Assembly (NCBI RefSeq): GCF_000264905.1
Contig: NW_006763135.1
Location: 847,179 to 911,178, forward strand
Reading direction: 5' to 3'
Source: Stereum hirsutum FP-91666 SS1
Taxonomy: Eukaryota; Basidiomycota; Agaricomycetes; Russulales; Stereaceae
Length of the DNA: 64,000 nt
Position 1 is the stretch's first letter; each line of letters opens with the position of its first letter. Under the pieces are notes generated by a model. That model ran no database searches. It was not told the origin of the DNA and saw nothing but the letters and a program-made list of their open reading frames with translations. This document shows, piece after piece, positions 12,612 to 25,045 of the stretch. The position numbers were made by a program, and so were the translations under genes.

Positions 12612-14235
12612 TCAAGCAGACATCCTCAAGATCTTCAGGACTTCGGTTTTTTCCGTCAAGGGAATGGGGTTTGTCCTAAAGGCACAACGCCAAGGAAAGG
12701 CATCCGAATGCTGTTAGCCTCTTATGCAAAGTATTGAGAAGTAACACCAATCCGCTTACCCCATCCAAAAGTCTAACAGACTCAACTCCGCCAACTTGTC
12801 TAAAAACTCCTCCGTTGGGTCAATCCCCACATCCCTCAACGTTCTCGGCATTCCAAGCTCTCTAAATACCCCATCCAACGTAGCGCTAAGATCCGCCGAC
12901 TCTCGTTTGAGACCTCTGGCTTCGAGAGCAGACGCGACTTCGGGTGAAGACCAAAGCACAGATAGCGGACGTTGTTGACGTGCGAGGGCGGGCGGACTGA
13001 CACTGTTATATTTACAGACAGAGGGAAGGAGGATGCAAGATGTTTCGCCATGACCGACGCCCAGGGGACCGAGCATATGGCCGATGGCTAAGGACGAGTC
13101 AATAATCAGATGCCCCAAAATGGACGAAACGCGGACACTGACCATGAGAGCCGCCGGCGGGAATGAAGAGACATATGGGTTCAATGGCTTTACGAGCACC
13201 AAGCTGAGCCTCCAGACGTGCTTGAAGGTCATTGAAGCCGTTGGTCTTAAGCTTCAAGAGGGCGGGAACGAGTAATGCTAGTGCGTCGGCCGCGGCTTGA
13301 TCTGCATTATCCGTCGAATAGAACGAACACAGGACCTCTGAAAGAACAATAATTCAGGGGAAATGCTTGTAGGAAGAGGAAAGATGGAGCATACCGACGG
13401 CGTGGTCGATGGCCCTCACGCCACTAGAGAACCATGTCCGCTCGGGTGTACTAAGCGTCAACGCAGGGTCCAACACAACCACTTTCGGCGTCATACTGAA
13501 GTCGGGCGTGATGAATTGGCGTTTTGCGTCGTTACGTGGGTCGGTCGCGCCGGAAGCATGCGTGTACTCCCCTGCGCTGAGGGTGGTTGGTATGACTATA
13601 ACGGGGATGGATACGGTTTTGACATGTTCGGGAAGCGTGAATTTGAGTCGCCTCGTATCTGGATCTACGCCGTGATGAATGGGTAGAAGAGCGCCTAGTT
13701 CGGCGAGGGTTTTGACATTGTTACTAAGTGCTAGACTGACGAGCTTTGCCGCATCTGTGGACGATGGCGCACGCATATGATATCAGCAGAGGGGTCTTGT
13801 TTGTGAGTGCTGGCACTCACCGGAAACACTGCCACCACCAAGAGAGATGATGACATCCGCCTGAACTGCTTGCCTAGGTGACATAAGAAAGCTCACAATA
13901 GGTCAAAATATTCCCAGACACATCAAACAAAGCAAATGGACTCACGCAGCCAGAGAGATGTCGATGACCTCATCCCAATAAGTATGGGGCTTAACTCCTA
14001 CTCGTTCACCCACTAATAGCGAGCCAAGACCGTCCTTCAGCTGCTGATAACTGGGGGTTTTGGTGGCTACGCTGCCACTGACAAGAGCAAATGCACGTTG
14101 ACATCCCATCCGCTGAACATGGTTCGCGACAAGACGAGGGAATGGGAGACCGTAAGAGACGAGAGGAGCGTCACGCCAGGAAAATGCCGCTTCCTGCGTT
14201 TCCTGGTTCGTTGTATACTGAGGTACAGTAGACAT
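12612..14235 (-). CDS. Iron-containing dehydrogenase / maleylacetate reductase-like, copy 1
   Basis: Member of the dehydroquinate-synthase-like, iron-dependent alcohol dehydrogenase superfamily. The closest recognisable type is maleylacetate reductase, which reduces maleylacetate to 3-oxoadipate in aromatic ring catabolism. In order: N-terminal fold (YGLPFPRLVANHVQRMG), nucleotide loop SLGGGSVSDAAKL, IPVIVIPTTLSAGEYTHASG, then metal-site segments VRAIDHAVE, GGSHGIGHMLG and GVGHGETSC. The last exon is small: an intron beginning GTAAGC is followed by TNPIPLTEKTEVLKILRMSA, ending at the stop 12612-12614. The start ATG at 14235 is the first in frame. Exon structure and sequence match copy 2 at 20886-22486 (+). 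Cytosolic by lack of targeting signals. Family call firm, substrate inferred. Confidence 0.88.
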
Positions 14236-14287
14236 GATTGAGAGAAGGTGAGGTCTAGTACAGAACAGATGTTGGAAAGCATATGAC

Positions 14288-14294
14288 CTTTATA
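14288..14294 (-). promoter_or_regulatory. TATA box of dehydrogenase copy 1
   Basis: TATAAAG on the minus strand about 55 bp upstream of the ATG at 14235. Confidence 0.45.
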
Positions 14295-14724
14295 ATAGCC
14301 TGATTATTCGTCTTCTTGACATCGCACCCAATGGCTCATACCCACGGAGCTTCCGTTGGTCTAACTAGCGTGGGTCAACTTCTTGGATGACAACAAAAGG
14401 ATATTGGCACCCACAGATGTCTTGAGTCACAGAATTCGAAGCGACGTGGATGGAAGCCAAGTGCTGGGATCTGCTGGGATCTGCGGAAGCAAAGCCGTCG
14501 GAAGGTACGACGGTGTCTTCCGGATATCCACGTGGGCTGACGTAGGGCGGTACTGCGTCCGTCAGATTGCTGCATTCGGTTTCGGTTGTTGATAGCTGCT
14601 GCATGAGCCGCGCACAGGCCTGCAAGCAAAGTCACAACAATTTAACGACATTCACGATCTGTTGACTCCGGAAGTTGTACAATAATCATGGGTGAGCTTC
14701 AAAATCAGTTCCATAGTACCATGC
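14295..14724. other. Divergent intergenic region
   Basis: About 430 bp between dehydrogenase copy 1 (-) and VAC14 (+), holding both upstream regions. A direct duplication of gctgggatct at about 14462-14481 is the only repeat noticed. Confidence 0.4.
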
Positions 14725-17700
14725 ATGAACCCGGAATACCTTTTAGATACGACAATAGCGAAGCAATTGGTGGACAAGATGTACGAGAAGCGGAAGGCGG
14801 CTGCACTTGACCTTGAGAAGTATGTGGTACTCTAGTGTTTCTATTAGGAATTATGCTAACATAATTGCACAGGCTTGTTCGAGAATGCCACCTGCAGGGC
14901 GATGAACGGCGCATCGACCAGATAGTGGACCAGCTCATTGACATGTTCACCGGCGTAACGAACGCATTGCACGTACGAAATGGAGGACTTATCGGCCTCG
15001 CAGGAACCGCCATCGCTCTCGGAGTCGATATTGCGCCGTACATGGACAAGTTCCTCGACCCGCTTCTTAGTTGCTTCACGGACCCGGAGAACAGAGTGCG
15101 CTACTTCTCAGCTGAATGTCTATACAACATCGCGAAGGTCTCGAAGGGAGAGGTGCTGGTGTATTTCAACCCTATATTCGATGCACTCAGTAAGGTGAGT
15201 TTGTCCACTTCATGGTGTTTGTGTCGTTATCTGGAGTACAGTTGCGTTGCGCAATCCTTTCATGCTCCAGTGTGGCGCAGCCGGATCGGGCCAGTCTCTA
15301 ACTAGCTTTGGTTATGCCGTGCCACGGTGTGTGAGCACGAAACTTCCTTCCTCAACCGGAAATGCTACCCCGTTGATTCCATACGCCTGTAGCATCCGTG
15401 AGGCTTCGGCAAAGAGTTGTATGGGTGTACTACAGCGTGACGCCACACTAGCCTGAGGTTGCCGTTCATCTCGTAGCCGTTGAGCAGGATGCTATTTTGT
15501 TCTGGATTATGTACATCTGGACTTCACACGTCGCATATTCCTCTTTTCCGTCATTGACCAGCTCTAACATACAACTAATCTCTTGGAAAGCTAGCTCGCC
15601 GCCGACTCGGAACTCTCTGTCAAAAACGGCGCCGAACTCCTAGACCGCCTTCTCAAAGACATCGTCGCAGAGTCCGCATCCTTCTACGTCCCACAATACC
15701 CCGAAACAGAGAAGGCGCGAATACGAACCGATGAGCGAGACGCCGACCTTGGTATTGTGGTTCCACACCCGGATGACCTTGATTCGGCAGAGCCGGGCAC
15801 TAAACGCGCCTTCTCCCTTGCACGTTTTATTCCATTGCTCTCTGACCGGATATATGTCCTCAACCCATTCACACGAAGCTTCTTGGTGTCGTGGATCACG
15901 GTGTTGGACTCGGTCCCGGAATTGGAGCTTATCACTTATTTGCCTGAGTTCCTGGACGGACTTCTGTCAGTCTTCCACCGCTCTTAAATTCGAAGTCAAC
16001 CTACTAACTATTGAGTATCCAGGAAATATCTTTCCGATCCCAATGAGGATGTACGCATTGCCGCTGAGAACCAACTGGGAGAATTTTTGCGAGAGATTCG
16101 AGAAGTCACGATCGTGCGCAAACACAACGAGGAACAAGAGGCTCGTCTACGAGAGCGAGACGAGCAAGAGGCTCGTTCCGACGGTGGCGGCGAGAAGGAG
16201 AAGCAGACAACCTCGGACATCGCTCTTGGTGCTGCAGATAACACGTCATTCCTAAACCACAATGATACTTTCTCGGAGAAGGGGGACGCAGTCTCCGACA
16301 TTGACGAGCGGGATACTGGTGGTGCGTCCTGCTACTAGCAAATAGGCCCGAGTCAAAATTTGACGGGAAAATACTTCTAGCGTGGTTGCCAGGTCAAGGC
16401 GTTCGGATTGACTATGCCGCCATTATCGAGATCCTGATACGACAGCTTGATATCGACCGTATGTCATATTTTGCGCGATTTCTGGCTGTATATCGGACGT
16501 TATGTTGACAAGCGAGTCTAACAGACGACGAGATCCAACAGTCTACAGCCCTGCAATGGCTCGCCGAATTTGTAACCTTCGCCCCTGAAGTCATCATCCC
16601 CTTCATACCACGTCTTATACCCGCAATTCTTCCAAATCTTGCCCATCATGTTCCCATGATCCAAGCTTCCGCCATCCGGACCAACAAACTCATGACCAAC
16701 GTTGTCCAATCTCTACCTGTTCCTCCAACATCTGAACCTCCAACACGACAATCCACAAATCTGGCATCTTCCACGATCGAGCGGCCAACTTCATCCCGTA
16801 GCATCAATGTTCCTCCCTCGCCCGTACACAATTCACCCGCACCAGCGCGACAGCCAACACTTCCGCCACAAAGCCAAACCCGGGACGTTCACTCGCCCGA
16901 ACCCGCTCTGACCGACTCTACCATCGTCCCATCAACACCCAGCCAACCGCCAAGCAATCTCACATTGCAGAAGCGAAATAGTCTGCAGAACGAAGCTACA
17001 GCTGGAACTCCGAGACCATTAGCCCCTATCAATGTCGATGCGGCTCAACAGTCCGCTGGTCAGAATGTAAATACCACGCGGACTCATTCCCCGACGTCGA
17101 TGAGGAGTGGCCACCAAGACAGGGAGCGAGAGAAGGATAGAGAGAGAGAACGGCCTGAGGAATTCGACTATCAGGCAACTGTGAATGCGCTTACGATACA
17201 GTTCTTGAGTGAGCATGAGGAGACGAGAGTGGCGGCATTGAAGTGGCTGATAATGCTGCACCAGAAGGCTCCGAAGAAGGTGACGACGTTCATTCTTAGT
17301 GTTTCCATCTTAGACTCAACGTAGTATATTTACAGATCTTGGCGATGGACGATGGGACGTTCCCTGCGCTGTTGAAGACGCTGTCCGACTCGTCAGAAGA
17401 GGTCATCAAACACGATTTACAGCTCCTCGCACAAATTTCGTCGAGTTCGGAAGAGAGTTACTTCAAGGCTTTTATGATGAACCTGCTTGAACTGTTCAGC
17501 ACGGATAGGAGATTACTCGATACTCGGGGGAGCCTCATAATCCGGCAGCTTTGCCTTAATCTCAATACCGAACGGATATACAAGGCGTTCGCTGAGATAC
17601 TTGAGAAGGAAGAAGTACGCTTTCATCAAATAATCCTGTCGACGACGGCGCTGACTGGTCTACGCAGGACCTCGAGTTTGCGAGCGTTATTGTGCAGAAG

Positions 17701-18824
17701 TTGAACCTAATCCTCATCACCTCACCAGAGTTAGCGGACTTCAGGAAACGGTTGAAGAGCTTAGAAACTCGGGTACGTCTAACAGCATGGACACGCATGG
17801 CTCGCTACTAAATATGCTGAACCGTGTAGCAAGACGGACAAGCGCTCTTCGTCACGCTTTACCGATCGTGGTGTCATAACGCCGTCTCTGTGTTTTCACT
17901 TTGTCTCCTTGCACAAGCCTACGAGCATGCGTCAAATCTCCTGAGTATTTTGTGCGTCCGACGTTTTGGCTATTCAGCTCGGGTACCATCACTGACCGCC
18001 ATCCAGCGCCGACTTGGAGATCACCGTCCCACTGCTTGTACAAATCGACAAGCTGGTGCAGCTTATCGAGTCACCTGTTTTCACATGTACGTCCTTTTCC
18101 TTGATGATCTGCAATAGGCCTCGACCTAATTCTACCACAGATATCCGCCTGCAGCTACTTGAACCCGACCGCTACCCCTACCTTTTCAAGTGCCTTTATG
18201 GTCTCCTCATGATTCTGCCCCAAAGCACCGCATTCGTCTCCCTCAGAAACCGTCTCAACGCTGTCAACTCCGCAGGGTTCCTTCACATAGCCCCTAAACC
18301 GTAAGACCAACTTCCGCAGTGTTCAACTTTCCGATATTCCCGCTGATTACCTGTTCTGCAGCACCGTCGCGTCCATGTCAAGTACACGTTCGAAACTGAC
18401 CCGCGACGAAATCAAGTGGCCCGAACTCCTCTCCCACTTCCGCTCCGTCCAAGCCCGTCACGAAAAAGCCCGTCGAGCAGCTCTCGGAACCTCTCTCGAC
18501 GTCTCTTCTTTCAACGCCAACGCCGTTCCTAGCATCTCCGTTTCGAGTAATCAATCTGACGGCGACCGCGACGGACGTTCAGGGTCACGTCCGCAAATGA
18601 GGAGAAGGGTGACGGGGTCGGGTGGAGAGCCACCGGGTGGCGGTGGTTCTGGGTCAGGACAGGGTATCCCGCCTAGTGGGAGACCGCCTTCAAGGTCTGG
18701 GGCGTTGAGTCCGTTGAATCCGAGAGCGAGGGTTCAGGGCGGGTTGTTGGCTTCTGCGTTGTCGGGGCAGAACCAGAACGGAGCGAAGACGAAGAGGGGA
18801 CTTAGTCTGAGTAGGAAGTCATGA
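14725..18824 (+). CDS. VAC14: VAC14, scaffold of the PtdIns(3,5)P2 kinase complex
   Basis: HEAT/ARM-repeat scaffold that holds the Fab1/PIKfyve lipid kinase and the Fig4 phosphatase on the vacuole membrane and so controls PtdIns(3,5)P2. The N-terminus matches the family strongly ([20 protein letters not shown], then [18 protein letters not shown] and [16 protein letters not shown]). Further blocks are [57 protein letters not shown] and the C-terminal Vac14 domain ([40 protein letters not shown]). The ATG at 14725 is chosen because it alone splices in phase (exon 14725-14819, intron 14820-14872). A Pro/Ser-rich insert (about 16720-17120) and a Gly/Arg-rich tail are probably disordered. The intron at 15195-15594 is 400 nt, far longer than the others. 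Confidence 0.94.
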
Positions 18825-19183
18825 GGAGTGTATGGGATTGCATGGTTTGATCGGCGTTATCAACAGACGATTTTCTCGCTATGTTTTCGCTTTCATTCTC
18901 TAGGATAAGGATATTCCTATTCTGTTTGGTGGCCTGTAATACCTTTCCTCGGTTCTTTTCTTGGAACTTTGCAGTCATCAGCTTACGCTTCACACTTGGG
19001 CACCCCCTGCAGCCTCGGTATACTAGGTTAGGGTGACGGATGTGAAGACGGACAGTCCCAGTATTATAAGAATTATCTACTTTATCTGTGAAGACAATCA
19101 AGCGAGTCAGAACGTCGCCGTGAAAAGACACAAAGCAACAGACGAACTATAATGTATGTGAGGACTGGTAACAAAAATGAGCT
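18825..19183. other. Intergenic, convergent 3' ends
   Basis: About 360 bp between the 3' ends of VAC14 and the HPP gene. Nothing recognised. Confidence 0.5.
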
Positions 19184-19941
19184 TCAGACAGCATGGCTAT
19201 AACCATTCCCGAGCGTCATTGAATCGCTGGCCGAAGTCTCCTCCGGAGGTGGTTTGGATTTTGCAGGAACAACCGGCACGAACCAGTACACCGGATAGCG
19301 ACGTTGTATGTTGTTTATAATGAGGGCCGAGACTAGCACGAGCATGGACGACAGTAGAACAACGGGAAGGTAGTACCACGACAAGGCTACCACATCGTCG
19401 TCTACTGCAGCCAGTAAAGCTGTCGCTCCGGCAGGAGGATGGGTCGTCTCGGTGATCTGCATGGCGACGATGGCGACTGCGACTGAGAGTGAACCGGCGA
19501 GCCAACGTAGGCTCTCGAATTGTTCTTGGGTCGGGAGGAGTGAGAAGAGTTTGGTGATGCAGATGCCGATGAGTGCGCCGATGAAGTGACCTCCAACCAG
19601 CGCTCGAGGTTGAGCAAGGGGTGCTTCGATTGCCCCGTAGCATAGAACGGCAGAGGCACCCTGTATAAAATTCCATGATCAGTATATGTATCCACCGAAC
19701 GAGCGTGGATGAGGCGTACGTAGCTAGCGATGATCGAAGGCACGCTGCGTTTCATAAAATATTGTGCGTGTCCAAAAACGGCCTGGAGGATAGAAATGCC
19801 ACAGAAAGCACCGATGAACGACCAAAACCAGACAAGGTAATTTTGTCTCGGAGCAGGAGGGGATTCACGATGCCCTAGCCAATGGCTAATACAGCGTGGT
19901 AGTCTGGCAAGACGCGGCTGCGAAGGGGAGAAAAAACCCAT
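19184..19941 (-). CDS. HPP-family integral membrane protein
   Basis: Integral membrane protein of the HPP family, named for a His-Pro-Pro motif. Plant members have been linked to nitrite transport; the fungal role is not established. Exon 1 is 19720-19941 (74 codons) and exon 2 is 19184-19660, separated by a 59-nt GTACGC...ACAG intron, giving 232 residues. About four to five hydrophobic segments are seen, including FWSFIGAFCGISILQAVF, RWLAGSLSVAVAIVAM and YLPVVLLSSMLVLVSALII. The signature THPPAGATALLAAV lies in exon 2, preceded by the GGHFIGALIGI segment usual for the family. The N-terminus carries no clear targeting peptide. Flanked by VAC14 and dehydrogenase copy 2 with no functional link apparent. 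Confidence 0.88.
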
Positions 19942-19984
19942 GGTAGTCGAAGGTCGGATGCAACGAAATCGTCGTGTCCGTGGA

Positions 19985-19992
19985 GTATATAG
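19985..19992 (-). promoter_or_regulatory. TATA box of HPP gene
   Basis: CTATATAC on the minus strand about 45 bp upstream of the ATG at 19941. Confidence 0.4.
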
Positions 19993-20828
19993 CGGTCTCT
20001 TGGAGGGACAGAGAATATGTGTAAGCAGCTTGAGCCCCTTATTTTCTTCATGGGCTAGTACTTCAGGCAGAATATAAAATCGACGTCAGAGCATCAGAGA
20101 ACCCGATTGGTCCTTCGAACGTCCGATCCGAATTTGCGTTACAAGGTCGACGGAACAATTGATGAACGCGCTCCCCGGCAGTGTAAGGGCGTGGCCATCC
20201 AAGGAGTTAGAGAGAAGAGTGAATCATGTTAGACATTCGTTGTGGAACGGCTAGGGTGTCTCGGAGTTGCCTGCTGTACGCAAAGACTTTCCGGCCAACA
20301 GCGAAGAAACAAGTTCACTCGCGAGCGTACATTGGACCCCTGTTTCTGCCGATCCAAAGAGGCGCACAAAGGCTAAGTAGTGCAAAACTGTAACCACCCC
20401 GCAGACGGAAGGGTTCATGCATGAACTCATTTTTCTCGAATTGTTCATGATGGTGGTTTGTAGGAGATCGGGTGCAAGAGGGATCGGCGAAGATCGGGTT
20501 AAAGACCTCCACGTGCGCTGTCGGTTATTATCGGTCAACAGTCCTAAGTTTAATCGGACCCGACATTTTGGATTTTTCTCCCACTCCAGCCTCCCGGTTC
20601 CTAACGGTCCTTGTGCGACACCACCTCCGCACTTTCCTGCTTCTCTTTTCAACAATGCCAGCGCCTACTATCTATACTCTCAGAAGTATATGACCCACAT
20701 AGCGAGGACCGACGGGAGATCCTTGGGAGGAGCCAACGGGGACCCACAGTCTGAGTAGGCTTCGATCAAGACTCCAGTGGAGCTAGAGCTCCCACAAATG
20801 CGTAAACAGCGGTGGGTGCAACGAAAGG
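19993..20828. other. Divergent intergenic region
   Basis: About 0.8 kb upstream of both the HPP gene (-) and dehydrogenase copy 2 (+). Open frames near 20250-20760 on both strands have no domain and are not supported as genes. Confidence 0.45.
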
Positions 20829-20836
20829 CATAAATA
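20829..20836 (+). promoter_or_regulatory. TATA-like box of dehydrogenase copy 2
   Basis: CATAAATA about 50 bp upstream of the ATG at 20886, a spacing similar to copy 1. Confidence 0.4.
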
Positions 20837-20885
20837 CGGACATGGATTCTCTTTCTTCTCTCAGCTTCATCTCCAGCTTTTCACC

Positions 20886-22486
20886 ATGGTCTTGTCCAAC
20901 ATTCCGCAGTACACCTTAGGCAACGAGATTACGGAGAAGGCATTTACTTCGCATGATTTACCTCTCGTCACATATGGATTACCCTTTCCACGTCTCGTCG
21001 CTCTCCATGTCCAACGCCTGGGATGTCAGAGAGTATATGCTCTTGTCAGTGGTAGTGTGGCCAGAAAGACCCCCAGTTACCAGCAGTTAAAGGACGAACT
21101 TGGCCCACTGTTGGTCGCGGAACGGGTTGGCGTCAAACCCCACACCTATTGGGATGAAGTTCTTGAGATGGCCAAAGATGCGTAGGTCGCTCTATTTGCT
21201 CACTTGTAGATTATCCGTTAAGTTCTTCCATCGCTTTCTAGGCAGGCTGCAAAGGCGGACATACTCGTGACCCTCGGTGGAGGCAGCGTGACTGGTAAGG
21301 CAATCAGTCCATCAAATATCAGCCTATTCTAATCGTCGCCTCTTTTAGATGCTGCGAAGCTCGTCAGCTTAGCAATTAGCAACAATGTCACGAGTCTCGA
21401 CGAGATGGGTGCTCTTGTTCCCATCCCTCGAGGTGTCGACGCCGAGACCAAGAAACTCAAGTTCGACATTCCGGAGAACATCAAGGACCTGACTATTCCC
21501 GTCATCGTCATTCCTACGACCCTCAGCGCGGGAGAGCACACTCACGCTTCCGGTGCAACTGATCCTCGCAATAATGCGAAATACCAGTTCTTTACTCCGG
21601 GGATGACGCCGAAGGTGATCGTATTGGACCCGCAGGTGACGCTGACCACTCCTGAAAGGACTTGGTTGTCCTCCGGTGTTCGTGCGATTGATCACTCCGT
21701 CGGTACGTTTCTGTGGTTCGTAATTGCTCTCTAGCATGCACTTATCATCCTGCATATCTTCAGAGGGTCTCTGCTCTCTGATCTCTACTCCAGAGACGGA
21801 GAAGATCTCGGGCGAGGCTCTGTCTCTACTTGTCCCTGCTCTCCTCAAACTCAAGAAGGAAAACTTCAACGATCTTCAGGCGCGTTTCGAGGCGCAGGTT
21901 GGCGCTCGCAAGTCTACAGAACCATTCCTCTGCTACGGCGTCCCTATAGGCGGCTCTCATGGTTAGTTCTTCGTGTTACTTCCATATGTCGACCGACCGC
22001 ATAAACCTTAACAATGTCTACACGATCCTACAGGTATTGGCCATATGCTCGGTCCTTTCGGAGTCGGACATGGAGAAACGTCCTGTATCCTCCTCCCTTC
22101 CGTCTGCAAGTACAACAGTGCCGATCCCACAGCACTCGAACATCAACATCGCACCCTGTCCGTTCTCTGGTCCTTACCCTGCGTAGCCTCCGTCCTCGAG
22201 GCCCGAGGACTCAAACGACACACAGCTGATCTGAGCACCGTCCTCGATGGAGTGTTTAGGGAGCTGGGCATGCCGAGGTCGCTGAGGGATGTGGGGATAG
22301 ATCCGACGGAGGAGTTCTTGGAGAAGCTGGCAGAGATGAGTTTGACGGATTTCTCGCTGGCGTGCGTATTTTCCTTGCGGGGGATGGCGTCCGGATGACT
22401 GATTAAATATTTTTCTGCATAGGTCGAACCCGATTCCTCTGACGGAGAAGAGTCAAGTCCTGGAGATTCTGCGGATGAGTGCGTAA
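20886..22486 (+). CDS. Iron-containing dehydrogenase / maleylacetate reductase-like, copy 2
   Basis: Paralogue of the gene at 12612-14235, with the same domain order, motifs and intron positions. The nucleotide loop is TLGGGSVTDAAKL, then IPVIVIPTTLSAGEHTHASG, and metal-site segments VRAIDHSVE, GGSHGIGHMLG and GVGHGETSCILL. The last exon, after an intron starting GTGCGT, encodes SNPIPLTEKSQVLEILRMSA and stops at TAA 22484-22486. No inactivating change is seen, so both copies appear functional. Differences are spread along the protein (for example PIPRGVDAETKKLKFDIPEN against PIHHGVDPDTRRLKFTLPEH), which argues for an old duplication and not a recent one. The true substrate may differ between the copies. 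Confidence 0.88.
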
Positions 22487-23084
22487 GATACGTATTCAGC
22501 TGAGTTTACGGACGTTACAGTCGGGAACGTGTACAACCATGGAAAGGAACCGTTAGGAGAACATGGCCAGAGAGCCTGTCGAGATGTACAGTACATGTCG
22601 TCGTTTGGTATCGGAACAAAGGGGAAGGGCGGTGAAGGTAATCCACATAGGTTTTTTATAGTATTTCGTCATGCTTCATCGATGCGGCCACAATGTCTAG
22701 TAACAGACTGAGAATAAAACGGAGGAAGACTCGGATAGCAAAGGTAAGTGCGAACGATCAACGATCTATCGTACAGACAGCAAGACACGGAATAACTGAA
22801 CAATTGTATCTATCTGGGAAAAAAAAGTCATTAAAGTATGGAACACGTAAGGTAGCACTTTTCTCCTGTCCGATCAGCGGGACCACTGTCCAAGAGAAGC
22901 TTTGAACACAGGTACAGGTGGATTCACTTGGATCAACAAGAACACTATCGAGGGCAAGGCACACCACAAACATTCTAGCACCAAGAATAAGCCATGCGAC
23001 TCAAATGAAGATACCAGCGGGCGTAGGTCGTAACATCCGTGGTAGACCTACAATTCATCAGAGCCAATAAACATCGTTGGCATC
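22487..23084. other. Intergenic, convergent 3' ends
   Basis: About 600 bp between dehydrogenase copy 2 (+) and the decayed F-box gene (-). A-rich stretch near 22820. No gene supported. Confidence 0.5.
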
Positions 23085-25045
23085 TCAATACTCCTTAAAC
23101 CTCACCCTAAGCCCTTCATCGCGGAATTTCATGAGCGTGGCATACTCCCCGGGAGCTTGCAGTATCATGATATCGTCGTCTTCCTTCCCGAGACCCAAAG
23201 ACCTCAAACGGCTGATGGGCCTCCCTATAGAGTCCACTGCATGTGGAGGTAGATGCCACCGGGAGTGGATCATATCGATAATCTGGGCGTAGTAGTCGCT
23301 CGCGGTGATTTCGGGGTACCTGTTGTCGGTGAATATGGAAAGGTGTTCTAGGCATCGCGCCATTCTTCCAGTATCGCAACTCTCACTGTGGGCGAGTCCA
23401 CACTGACAGACACAGAGCTAGGCGAAGTCTGCACCCAGCTACCGAATTTATATATCACCTTGCTTGCAAGGTCTCTGGACATCCACAAATCGTGGGAAGA
23501 ACAACGCAGCATCAACCGGCGTTCCCCGGTACTCCCGGCGTTTGCCGTTTATGCTTCAGTCTTGCCGCTTGCGTGAAACGCGCATTCTTGTCCTCTATGT
23601 TTTTTGCTCCAAAGGCATCCTCGAGACGATATTACCACCACATATGTGAAATTACGGTTGCTATTGTGCTGTTCACTATGTCCATTGCTCAGTCTACCAC
23701 AACCTAGTGTGCCCAGTCTGCCAGAGTCCGAAACTGTGCACGGTGCCTGGTCAAGAACAGTTTGTTGTCAAAACTCCAAAGTAACCGAACAATGAACCCA
23801 ATAGGTTTATGACGATAGCATATTCCAGTTAATGTGGCTGATAATTTGTGTGGCATGTCAATTTGTGTGGCCCAGTACAATGAGCACGTACATTTGCATG
23901 TAACGAAGCACGGCCATTGACCCAATAATATCGGCAATGTTAACGAGCCGGAGATATTCGAAATACTTTGTTTAACTTTATGAATGGGAAACTGCACATG
24001 TACCAAAGTAAATATTTCAAGCAAGGTGTCCGGCGACGAAGTCGACACTTCCCCCAGTTCTCACTGCGTGGGGCAATAGACTTCCCGACGACGCTTTCAT
24101 TTACTCCCTCGAGCTCCTTTTCACTCGGGACGGACGTCTTCTATCGGGTCAAAACATCAAGAAAATTGTGGAGACTGGTGGCAGCTTCGTCATTCCACCT
24201 CTCGGCCGCAAATCGAAGTTTTCCAAGTTATGGGCATCGAGATGGTCGAGTAGTTGCGAAAACAGCCGCGAATGTGGACCGAGGAGAAGGAAGAGATTCG
24301 TGAGGTGATGGAATTGTATACGATCGAGCTGTCCGTCTAAAGGTGCAAGAGTGAAGGGACTCCTGTCGCACATGAAGGTGAACTGTTGAAGACTGGCACA
24401 TTGCGAGACTCGCTGCAAGAGACCAGATACGTGTATCTCCGCAGGACCAGGTAGGTCGTAGATGTTTAGATAGAGAGTCGTGATGCTGGCCGAGATTGGC
24501 ATATCCTGAAAGGATTTCGGGTACTCGATAGAGAGACAGCGAAGGAGCGGAGCTCGTGGCAGACTGTGCAGGGGAGGCCATGTACCCAGTTCGGGGTCGT
24601 TCGCGTTGCAGGAGAGAACCTCGAGATTTGGGAGGGAAATCTGGGTTGAAGTGGGGTAGGCATCGGCATCCCCATGATAGTTCATGGTGAAGTCGACTGC
24701 CCTCCATCAAGTGCTATGTGCAGAGGTAATCGTGAGGTATTGGCGCATAACCAGTGGTCGATGATCATTGCTCCTCATCCTCCAGGAGATTGTTAGATGG
24801 CGTGTCGCAGAGTAAGAGAGCCACTTCTGCAGCTCTGAAAAGAACACTGGAAGAAACGACTCTTGAGGAGGGGGAGGGAGTATTAGCCTTGTCCATAGCT
24901 TGGAAGTCGACTGAGCGACTTGGCGCCACTCTCGACTGACTCTAGTCAGGACAAGCGGTGGGTTGTCAGGGAGAAGCCTTTGACCCGGGATACTGCAAAG
25001 TGTCTCGAATATTTGTGCTGTAATCTCGGGTGGAATAGAAATCAT
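23085..25045 (-). pseudogene. Decayed F-box/LRR-like gene
   Basis: Related to the F-box gene at 10587-12017. The 5' part (24707-25045) encodes the F-box: IPPEITAQIFETL, then VLTRVSREWRQVAQSTSKLW. It ends in a TGA at 24707-24709 that lies in the same frame as the next open stretch, 24149-24703. The sequence reads on naturally (TITSAHST, stop, WRAVDFTMNYHGDADAY) into leucine-rich repeats. A C-terminal piece (23085-23363) encodes the family tail: CLEHLSIF, DMIHSRWHLPPHAVD, RPISRLRSLGLG. It is in another frame and is separated by about 0.8 kb without coding continuity. A nonsense mutation plus an insertion or frame loss makes a functional product unlikely. Alternatively, the 3' piece belongs to a different family member. 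Confidence 0.7.
23364..24148. other. Unexplained interruption in F-box pseudogene
   Basis: About 785 bp between the two recognisable F-box segments. No frame continues the leucine-rich repeats here and no terminal repeats or transposase motif were found. Either an old insertion or eroded coding sequence. Confidence 0.35.
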
